Shown here: piece after piece, positions 1-5,128 of the stretch
Layout of the letters: each line of letters starts with the position of its first letter
Numbering within the stretch: the first letter of the stretch is position 1
From: Scatosoma sp045542595
Lineage (GTDB): Bacteria > Bacillota > Clostridia > Christensenellales > Borkfalkiaceae
Length of the DNA: 18,000 bases
Direction of reading: 5' to 3'
Assembly: GCA_045542595.1 (NCBI GenBank)
Contig: JAZQLI010000022.1
Coordinates: 1 to 18,000, forward strand
Program-made: the position numbers and the translations under genes
The notes under the pieces: model-generated
The model's database searches: none
What the model saw: the letters and a program-made list of their open reading frames with translations, nothing else
What the model was told of the DNA's origin: nothing

Positions 1-564
<564 letters not shown>

Positions 565-804
565 AATTGTTTAAAGTCGCTACGCCTCTCAGCGTAACAA
601 CGGCTCTAACTTTGTTTCTTTGTTATCTTTTTGCTGACTTGCTTTCAAGGTTACTTTTTACAGTACTTTGAAAAATTAACGGAAATTACCTTTCATTTGC
701 ATTTCTATTGTCAAATAAATCTCATTTCTTTCTTATTCTGTTTTTAAGCTTCTTCTACCAAGCTCACAGCTTGGCGCTTGTCCCCTCGCGGCGACAGCTT
801 GTAT
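565..804 (-). other. 16S rRNA leader region
   Basis: This is the transcribed leader between the proximal rrn promoter (-10 at 805-810) and the mature 16S 5' end, about 230 nt. It is A/U-rich and holds no credible gene. It contains a perfect 7-bp hairpin, CCAAGCT-CAC-AGCTTGG, at 758-774. A CCTTGAAAGCAAG stretch around 640-652 (minus strand) is loosely reminiscent of leader motifs in other Bacillota rrn operons, but I would not name it boxA. Part of the leader presumably pairs with the 16S trailer to form the RNase III processing stalk; that partner is outside the window. Confidence 0.6.
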
Positions 805-834
805 ATAATACCACATTCCTTTTACCTTTGTCAA
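805..834 (-). promoter_or_regulatory. rrn promoter, proximal
   Basis: On the minus strand there is a perfect -35 TTGACA (829-834) and a -10 TATTAT (805-810) with an 18-bp spacer, pointing at the 16S gene. The region just downstream (784-805) is nearly identical to the region downstream of the next promoter at 940-968. Confidence 0.85.
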
Positions 835-939
835 GCATTTTTTCAAACTTTTTTTCATTTTTTTTAAAAAATTTCTTTTTTTGCTTGCCTTAGCCTTTCT
901 TATGGTATTTTTTCACTTCGCCTCGCGGACAGCTTGTAT

Positions 940-968
940 ATATTACCACTTTATTTCCCCTTTGTCAA
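940..968 (-). promoter_or_regulatory. rrn promoter, middle
   Basis: The minus strand carries -35 TTGACA (963-968), a 17-bp spacer and -10 TAATAT (940-945). It lies 134-135 bp upstream of the proximal promoter. Both are followed by a copy of ATACAAGCTGTC(GC)CGCGAGG, so the promoter and initial transcribed region look like a tandem duplication. Confidence 0.8.
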
Positions 969-1055
969 CTACTTTTCTTCACTTTTTTTACTTTTTTCGC
1001 ACCTTTTTTTTATTTTTGTGCTTGTCGTGATATATTATTACCAGAAAAGCTTGCT

Positions 1056-1084
1056 ATTATACTCTTTATGAGAAAATCCGTCAA
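1056..1084 (-). promoter_or_regulatory. rrn promoter, distal (third)
   Basis: The minus strand carries -35 TTGACG (1079-1084), a 17-bp spacer and a perfect -10 TATAAT (1056-1061). It points towards the 16S gene, about 115 bp upstream of the middle promoter, and no ORF lies between them. It is back-to-back with the plus-strand promoter at 1104-1132. It is less certain than the other two because it lacks the duplicated downstream segment. Confidence 0.65.
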
Positions 1085-1103
1085 AATTATAGAAACGTTT
1101 TTC

Positions 1104-1132
1104 TTGACTTCCTCGCGCGCGCGTGATACAAT
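1104..1132 (+). promoter_or_regulatory. promoter of the small two-helix membrane protein gene
   Basis: It has -35 TTGACT (1104-1109), a 17-bp spacer and -10 TACAAT (1127-1132). The spacer holds an unbroken CGCGCGCGCG run (1114-1123), and the segment after the -10 is alternating A/T. Confidence 0.8.
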
Positions 1133-1184
1133 ATTATATATATTATATAGGACGTGCGTTTTTTAACGCCATTAAGGAAAGAAT

Positions 1185-1427
1185 ATGTGGAAAACTTTAC
1201 GTATCGTTTTTACAATTTTATGCGCCGTATGCTTGGCGGCAATATTGCCCGCAGGCGCTTTGGGAGATTTGCCTTGGGTAATCGGTATCTTACTCGCCGC
1301 GGCGATTTTTTTCACCGCTATGCTGTTTTGCAAAAATAAACAAGAACAAAAAGAGTATAAAGACGAGCCGAAACCCGACTTTTTTTCGCCGTCGGATACG
1401 GAAAAGTCGGACAACGACAAGAAATAA
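1185..1427 (+). CDS. small two-helix membrane protein, unknown function
   Basis: An 80-aa protein with two hydrophobic helices (about residues 5-25 and 29-49) joined by a short Gly/Pro-containing turn, and a polar, Lys/Glu/Asp-rich tail of about 30 residues ending in DNDKK. The topology suggests both termini on the same side, probably with the charged tail in the cytoplasm. The ATG at 1185 is preceded by AAGGA (1174-1178) at 6-nt spacing and by a clear promoter at 1104-1132, so it is very likely expressed. I do not recognise a named family. It sits between the rrn promoters and a DUF308-type gene that has its own promoter, so nothing in the context assigns a role. Confidence 0.75.
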   Translation: MWKTLRIVFTILCAVCLAAILPAGALGDLPWVIGILLAAAIFFTAMLFCKNKQEQKEYKDEPKPDFFSPSDTEKSDNDKK

Positions 1428-1465
1428 TTACTCTACCCTTAACAATTATTTTTTAAAAAGCGGAC

Positions 1466-1494
1466 TTGACAAAGAACGAAATTCATAGTATAAT
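1466..1494 (+). promoter_or_regulatory. promoter of the DUF308-like gene
   Basis: A perfect consensus: -35 TTGACA (1466-1471), 17-bp spacer, -10 TATAAT (1489-1494). The start codon follows about 25 nt after the expected transcription start, so the leader is short and likely has no riboswitch. Confidence 0.9.
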
Positions 1495-1526
1495 AAAGCC
1501 AAGAAAAATAGAAGGAGATGTAACTT

Positions 1527-2033
1527 ATGGCAAAAAACTCAAAAAAGACTACCAAAAAGTCTACCAAATGGAAATTACAATTAACGCTTAACAACGTACT
1601 TACCTGTTTGTTATACGCCGTTATCGGTTTGCTTTTGGTAATTATGAAAGGCGGCTCGTTGAATATTTTAATGACCATTGTAGGCGTTTTATTTATCGGC
1701 ATCGGAGTTATTGACGCTATTCAAAACAAAGACCTTGTAAAAGGCGTAGTGGAAATACTGTTAGGCCTTGCGATTATTATATTCGGTTGGTTGGTTGCGG
1801 ATATCGTACTTTTGGTGTTCGGCGTTATGCTTATCGTAAAAGGCGTTATGGAACTTCTCAATACATATAAGAGTGGTTTCGCCGCCGTGCTTTCGCCTTT
1901 GGCAACTATCGTTATCGGTATTTTGTTGGTAGTGGCGAAATGGGCCTTGATGGACGTTATGTGTATTATCGCAGGCGTTATCTTCCTTATCAATGCAGTA
2001 CTTGCATTGTTTGGTAAAAAGTTGAAAAAATAA
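1527..2033 (+). CDS. DUF308/HdeD-like integral membrane protein
   Basis: A 168-aa protein with a very Lys/Ser/Thr-rich N-terminus (residues 1-18), then about six closely packed hydrophobic helices from about residue 24 to 161, ending in a GKKLKK basic tail. The helices come in pairs separated by short turns, with repeated small-residue patterns (GLLLVI, GVLFIGIGVIDAI, GVMLIVKGVMELL, GVIFLINAVLALF). This internal repetition is typical of DUF308 (HdeD-type) proteins. HdeD in E. coli is linked to acid resistance; whether this homologue has that role is unknown. AAGGAG (1512-1517) lies 9 nt before the ATG. The gene is monocistronic, with a consensus promoter upstream and a terminator 13 bp downstream. 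Family assignment is from pattern, not from a profile search. Confidence 0.8.
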   Translation: MAKNSKKTTKKSTKWKLQLTLNNVLTCLLYAVIGLLLVIMKGGSLNILMTIVGVLFIGIGVIDAIQNKDLVKGVVEILLGLAIIIFGWLVADIVLLVFGVMLIVKGVMELLNTYKSGFAAVLSPLATIVIGILLVVAKWALMDVMCIIAGVIFLINAVLALFGKKLKK

Positions 2034-2045
2034 ATTTTAAGTGAA

Positions 2046-2083
2046 CGAAAAAAACGCTCGGATATATCCGAGCGTTTTTTTCG
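2046..2083. terminator. bidirectional intrinsic terminator (38-bp perfect palindrome)
   Basis: The whole segment is a perfect inverted repeat: CG, seven A, CGCTCGGATA and then its exact complement ending in seven T and CG. It ends transcription of the DUF308-like gene (plus, stop at 2033) and of the small lipoprotein gene (minus, stop at 2091), which converge on it. Both strands give a GC-rich stem followed by a U-run. Confidence 0.93.
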
Positions 2084-2090
2084 TAATTTG

Positions 2091-2465
2091 TTATTTCTTC
2101 AAAATCGTCTTTTGTCCCATAACTTCAAAAGTTATCGTATTGCCGTCGAGCGTACCCGTCATAATAGCCACGCCTTCTACCGACAACGTAACTTTACCGT
2201 CTTCTTCTGCCCAAGTACCAACCGTGTTATTCGTTTCACCGTCTTCTTTTTCGGTAAGGCTGAACGTATTATCGCTGTTAAGCACCAACGTCATAGAATC
2301 TTCGGTAAGCGTCGTACCCATAAAGTTCTCGCCTACTTCCCAAGAGCCAATGGACGTTTCCATTCTATAGAATTTGTACGTACCAGCTGTGCCGCAGCCT
2401 ACAAGGCAGAACAAACTGATAATAACGGTTAAAAGAGAAACAAACATTAATTTGACTTTTTTCAT
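2091..2465 (-). CDS. small secreted lipoprotein, lipocalin-like, unknown function
   Basis: A 124-aa protein with a lipoprotein signal: MKKVK basic start, hydrophobic core at residues 6-20 and lipobox LVGC with Cys24. The mature part (about 100 aa) is rich in beta-strand-like segments (YKFYRME, SMTLVLNSDNTFSL, TVGTWAEEDGKVTLSV, GTLDGNTITFEV). The DNTFSL...VGTWAEEDGKVTL...DGNTITF layout resembles small 'lipocalin-like' or DUF5640-type lipoproteins of gut Bacillota. It would be anchored on the outer face of the cytoplasmic membrane. GGAGG lies 7-8 nt before the ATG, and a perfect promoter lies just upstream. It is a single gene with a shared terminator downstream. The ligand is unknown. Confidence 0.85.
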   Translation of the reverse strand: MKKVKLMFVSLLTVIISLFCLVGCGTAGTYKFYRMETSIGSWEVGENFMGTTLTEDSMTLVLNSDNTFSLTEKEDGETNNTVGTWAEEDGKVTLSVEGVAIMTGTLDGNTITFEVMGQKTILKK

Positions 2466-2494
2466 AATAAGTCCTCCAAGATTATTGTATGGAT

Positions 2495-2523
2495 ATTATA
2501 ACATAAAGGGTGTATATTGTCAA
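2495..2523 (-). promoter_or_regulatory. promoter of the small lipoprotein gene
   Basis: On the minus strand, -35 TTGACA (2518-2523), 17-bp spacer and -10 TATAAT (2495-2500), a perfect consensus. The leader to the ATG at 2465 is about 25 nt. Confidence 0.9.
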
Positions 2524-2556
2524 GCGTCGTACAAAAAAAACCTTTTCAAATTTTTG

Positions 2557-2587
2557 AAAAAAAGAAACCTCCGTTTTTCAACGGAGG
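2557..2587 (-). terminator. intrinsic terminator of the candidate large RNA
   Basis: The minus strand forms CCTCCGTT-GAAA-AACGGAGG, an 8-bp perfect stem with a GNRA (GAAA) loop (2568-2587), followed by TTTCTTTTTTT (2567-2557). It lies at the end of the gene-less stretch 2588-3283 and points the same way as the promoter at 3289-3316. Confidence 0.88.
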
Positions 2588-2694
2588 CGTTGTTTTCATA
2601 TTCAGTTGTAAGGCGTTTATTTTTTATAGAACCTGTTGTTGCACGCCATACGCTGCTCGCCGACACATTCGTCGCTTAAAAATCAGGTTTTTTC

Positions 2695-2727
2695 TTATCT
2701 TTGCACGCCCTTTATAACGTAGTTCAT
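2695..2727 (-). CDS. possible 10-codon ORF following the 18-codon ORF
   Basis: The minus strand reads ATG (2727) to TAA (2695), encoding MNYVIKGVQR. It starts 7 nt after the stop of the 18-codon ORF, and GAGG sits about 11 nt before the ATG, overlapping the end of that ORF. Very short, so evidence is weak; reported only because the two would be arranged like translationally coupled ORFs. Confidence 0.15.
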   Translation of the reverse strand: MNYVIKGVQR

Positions 2728-2734
2728 TGGACTG

Positions 2735-2791
2735 TTACCTCGCTTTGTCTTCTTTGTTAAAGTACCGCTTTCCCACATAGATTTTTACCAT
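2735..2791 (-). CDS. possible 18-codon ORF inside the large RNA
   Basis: The minus strand reads ATG (2791) to TAA (2735), encoding MVKIYVGKRYFNKEDKAR. It is preceded by a near-perfect Shine-Dalgarno AAGGAGG (2807-2801) at about 9-nt spacing, which is stronger than that of most full genes in this window. The peptide is basic and mixed beta-like, with no signal sequence. It could be a translated small protein, a leader peptide, or a chance ORF beside an anti-SD-like element of the RNA. Confidence 0.3.
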   Translation of the reverse strand: MVKIYVGKRYFNKEDKAR

Positions 2792-3288
2792 CTTTGTGTA
2801 CCTCCTTTAACGCTTTTTTCATTTTCTCTTTTCCGATTTACATCGGCTACCTTAGTACGTTGGAGTATCACTTGTACAAATCATTTCCGGTTTGTACCTC
2901 ACCTAAATTATTTCCCGTATCTATCGCTCTACGGTGGCGCTTTCCCGATAGCCTGCCTTTCATTTCGTCAAATTATTTGGCTGTCGTTGTGATATCGAAA
3001 TTTTCCCGCTTCTTTTAAGCGCCGAGTACCTACCGAAATTTCGTCAAATTTCCATTTGCCCCGTTCAAGGAATAACGTCGATATTTACTTTCTTCAGGCT
3101 GCCGCCCTAACGTGGGAAGGAATCATCGCTTTTCATACCCTCCTTTTCCTAAGTTTTTACTTTCGCCGTATCCCTACGGCACTTTGCCGAACCCTTTCGG
3201 CTTTCTCTATCCTTGCATTGGAGTTCTTCCTTTCTTTTTTTGTTTGATTGAAACATTTTTTGTTTGTTTCTTTCTCTTTTGTACTTTT

Positions 3289-3316
3289 ATTATAGCACAA
3301 ATTTTTCATTTGTCAA
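3289..3316 (-). promoter_or_regulatory. promoter of the candidate large RNA
   Basis: The minus strand has perfect -35 TTGACA (3311-3316) and -10 TATAAT (3289-3294) with a 16-bp spacer. The expected start is near 3283. No protein-coding gene follows for over 700 nt. Confidence 0.85.
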
Positions 3317-3360
3317 TAGGTTTTTTAAAAATTTTTTTAATTTTTTTTATGCAAGGAGTG

Positions 3361-3399
3361 TAAAAATAGCGCAATCCCTTTTGAGAAAAGGAAATGCGC
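3361..3399 (-). terminator. terminator of the mreB-like gene
   Basis: The minus strand forms an outer GCGCA/TGCGC stem (3399-3369) continued after a T-T mismatch by TTCCTTTT pairing with AAAAGGGA, closed by a 3-nt loop. It is followed by TATTTTTA. It lies about 22 bp after the stop codon at 3421. Confidence 0.8.
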
Positions 3400-3420
3400 C
3401 CACTAAATTTTTTTGAAATT

Positions 3421-4425
3421 TTATTCTGCCGTTCTTCCAAAAGCCGTCAAAAGCGCCTTATCGCGAATAAGCGCTCCGCCGCCGCGCACGGTAGCAAATT
3501 GCGGTTCTTCGCATACGTAATAGCGCATTTCTAAATTTCTACCGATATACGCCGCAACGCCGGGAATTTTCATTACGCCACCCGTTAAAAACACGCCGTT
3601 TCTATTTACCGTAGCCGCCACTTCCGCAGGTAATTTACGGAGTACCGCACCTGCATATTCTAAAATCTTATCCACGTACGTACGGATACAATCGGATAAC
3701 TCCGCCGCCTGTACGCTTACGGCGGCAGGTCGGCAAGTATCTACCGAACTCCCTTCCGCTACCATTGCACCACGCGCGTCGCCCAACGTGCAAATAGCAT
3801 TTTTTAAACGCTCCGCCGTCAACGCGCCTATCTTTAAATTATACGTACGCGATACGCGCGCGATAATGTTGGTATCCATATTATTGCCGCCGATATTCAT
3901 AGAAACGCCTGCGATAATGCCGTCCCCTGAAACAACCGCTACGTTGGTTACGCCGCCGCCGATATCCATACAAAATACGGGGTCGGAATCGCTAACAATC
4001 GCCCCGCAACCGAGTGCGGCAAGGTACGGCTGTTCCACAAAATATACTTTATGCAAGCCGCATTCTTCGGCAAGCAACGCGTAGTCGGATAAAAGGGACT
4101 GCGCCGCGCCGCAGGGTACGCCTATCAATACTTGCGCGCGCTTTAACGCCGACGGCTTAATGGCCACTCGCGATAAAAATTCCTTTAACATTGCCGCCGC
4201 CAAAGGCAAATCGACAATTTCCCCTTCGTAAATGGGATATACGATACTGGTATATTCCGCCGTTTTCCCTATTAAATTTTTCGCTTCTTTCCCTATGGCT
4301 TTCAACGTTTTTTCCGCGCCGACAACCGCCACGCAAGACGGTTCTGCCAACACGATACCGCTACTGGTATCCGCGCGGTATATCTTTGTCATAGAAGAGC
4401 CCAAATCAATAGCCAGCTTCCACAT
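3421..4425 (-). CDS. MreB-family actin-like cell-shape protein (divergent)
   Basis: A 334-aa protein with the actin-fold nucleotide-binding motifs in order. Phosphate-1 is DLGSS at residues 7-11, where MreB usually has DLGTAN; phosphate-2 is DIGGGVTNVAVV at 154-165; the adenosine motif is LTGGVMKIPG at 280-289. Other MreB hallmarks are GKEAKNLIGKT (45-55), PIYEGEIVD (64-72), EQPYLAALGCG (131-141) and IGGNNMDTNI (178-187). MreB forms membrane-bound filaments that guide peptidoglycan synthesis along the cell cylinder. Here the helical insertion that mediates membrane binding is not evident, the sequence is diverged and Cys-rich, and mreC/mreD do not follow. It may therefore be a paralogue (Mbl/MreBH type) rather than the main MreB. 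GGGAGA precedes the ATG. maf lies 86 bp upstream, and maf is a common mreB neighbour in Bacillota. Confidence 0.88.
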   Translation of the reverse strand: MWKLAIDLGSSMTKIYRADTSSGIVLAEPSCVAVVGAEKTLKAIGKEAKNLIGKTAEYTSIVYPIYEGEIVDLPLAAAMLKEFLSRVAIKPSALKRAQVLIGVPCGAAQSLLSDYALLAEECGLHKVYFVEQPYLAALGCGAIVSDSDPVFCMDIGGGVTNVAVVSGDGIIAGVSMNIGGNNMDTNIIARVSRTYNLKIGALTAERLKNAICTLGDARGAMVAEGSSVDTCRPAAVSVQAAELSDCIRTYVDKILEYAGAVLRKLPAEVAATVNRNGVFLTGGVMKIPGVAAYIGRNLEMRYYVCEEPQFATVRGGGALIRDKALLTAFGRTAE

Positions 4426-4463
4426 ACGTACTATTCTCCCTATTATTTTCAGTATTTTTCATC

Positions 4464-4509
4464 GCGTACCTGTACGCCCCGTTTTTAAAAATGCCGTGGG
4501 CAGGTATGC
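4464..4509. repeat. inverted repeat between maf and the mreB-like gene
   Basis: GCGTACCTG (4464-4472) and CAGGTATGC (4501-4509) can pair across 28 nt. There is one A-C mismatch in the minus-strand RNA; all positions pair, with one wobble, in a plus-strand RNA. There is no U-run directly after it on the minus strand, so it is not a convincing terminator. It may affect read-through from maf, or be chance. Confidence 0.3.
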
Positions 4510-4511
4510 GT

Positions 4512-5066
4512 TTATGCTTTTTCTATCATTTTGCGGCACAGTTCTACAGGTAAACCCACCACGTTGGAAAAACTCCCTTCAATGCGTTCTACCAAACCGC
4601 CGTCTTGAATACCGTACGCCCCAGCCTTATCCATAGGCGAACCGCTTTGCACGTACGCGTCAATTTGTTCTTTACGCAAGCGGTTAAATACAACCTTCGT
4701 ACAATCGCAATCCACCAGCGTTTGTCCGTCGGGAAAAATGATACATACGCCCGTATATACTTCGTGCGTACGCCCCGAAAGCGCCGAAAGCATACGCGCG
4801 GCATCCTTTTCGTCTATCGGCTTCCCCAGCACTTCGCGGCCTAACGCCACCACGGTATCCGCGCCCAACACGGCTTTCCCTTTCGCTTGCGGTAAAGCCG
4901 CCACTTCGCGCGCTTTTTGTAACGCCAACGTCTTTACCAAATCACTGGGATTTACCGCACCGCTCGCTTCTTCTTCGCCCTTTGCAGGAATAATATCAAA
5001 TTCGTCTATAATCTCCCTTAAAAGCTGTTTGCGCCGCGGCGACGCGCTTGCTAAAATCCATTGCAT
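4512..5066 (-). CDS. maf: Maf family nucleotide pyrophosphatase (septum formation inhibitor Maf)
   Basis: A 184-aa protein with the Maf signature SASPRR at residues 7-12, the catalytic-Asp motif GADTVV (68-73, Asp70), LSGRTHEVYTGV (96-107), DKAGAYGIQ (146-154) and IEGSFSNVVGLP (162-173). Maf proteins hydrolyse (d)NTPs, mostly dTTP/UTP and modified pyrimidines, to the monophosphate plus PPi, acting in nucleotide-pool cleaning; overexpression blocks septation in Bacillus. I start at the ATG at 5066, not the in-frame ATG at 5096. AGGAGA (5077-5072) sits 5 nt before 5066, the protein then begins with the family's usual MxxILASASPRR, and the extra ten codons would overlap the upstream terminator. 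The gene lies between a ppx-type gene and an mreB-like gene on the same strand. Confidence 0.95.
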   Translation of the reverse strand: MQWILASASPRRKQLLREIIDEFDIIPAKGEEEASGAVNPSDLVKTLALQKAREVAALPQAKGKAVLGADTVVALGREVLGKPIDEKDAARMLSALSGRTHEVYTGVCIIFPDGQTLVDCDCTKVVFNRLRKEQIDAYVQSGSPMDKAGAYGIQDGGLVERIEGSFSNVVGLPVELCRKMIEKA

Positions 5067-5082
5067 AGCTTTCTCCTGTTTC

Positions 5083-5122
5083 AAAAAGAAAACCACTCGT
5101 CCGCCTACGCAGACGAGCGGTT
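5083..5122 (-). terminator. terminator between ppx and maf, abutting the maf RBS
   Basis: The minus strand has an 11-bp stem AACCGCTCGTC/GACGAGTGGTT (one G-U pair, 5122-5112 with 5101-5091), a 10-nt loop, and TTCTTTTT as the U-run. It lies 6 bp after the ppx stop. The maf Shine-Dalgarno (5077-5072) begins only 5 nt after the U-run, so it sits inside what would be the maf leader if the two genes are co-transcribed. Confidence 0.85.
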
Positions 5123-5128
5123 GTTTGC

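Larger units (their letters stand above)
2557..3283 (-). ncRNA. candidate large structured non-coding RNA, about 725 nt
   Basis: The stretch has a strong minus-strand promoter at 3289-3316 and a strong terminator at 2557-2587, but no minus-strand ORF longer than about 20 codons with a ribosome binding site. The plus-strand ORFs here are low-complexity Phe/Leu/Ser-rich and have no start signals. The minus strand is rich in short perfect hairpins: GCCGAA-AGGG-TTCGGC (3201-3186), GCCGTA-GGGA-TACGGC with a GNRA loop (3180-3165), CGCTT-AAAAG-AAGCG (3021-3007), CTATCG/CGATAG enclosing 19 nt (2951-2921), GTACAAA/TTTGTAC (2897-2874) and CCGAT-GTAA-ATCGG with a GNRA loop (2846-2833). AACCTG/CAGGTT closes a 48-nt interior (2689-2630). 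Size, GNRA loops and isolation resemble large ornate RNA classes such as ROOL, GOLLD or OLE, with ROOL the most likely by host range, but I cannot match it to any of them. It lacks recognisable RNase P, tmRNA or group II domain V signatures. A decayed protein gene is the main alternative. Confidence 0.6.

Noticed and set aside
2557..3283. RNase P RNA, tmRNA or group II intron as identity of the large RNA
   Set aside because: I found no RNase P conserved core (GAGGAAAGTCC-type), no tRNA-like 3' end with a CCA-type terminus, and no group II GUGYG start or domain V hairpin.
2041..3363. Several plus-strand ORFs of 60-114 aa (for example at 2041-2370, 2794-3018, 3112-3363)
   Set aside because: They are shadows of the minus-strand lipoprotein or run through the candidate RNA. 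They are Phe/Leu/Ser-rich, lack RBSs and promoters, and overlap each other.
4512..5096. Longer maf reading from the ATG at 5096
   Set aside because: It has no Shine-Dalgarno, its first codons overlap the terminator hairpin, and the family N-terminus begins at the ATG at 5066.
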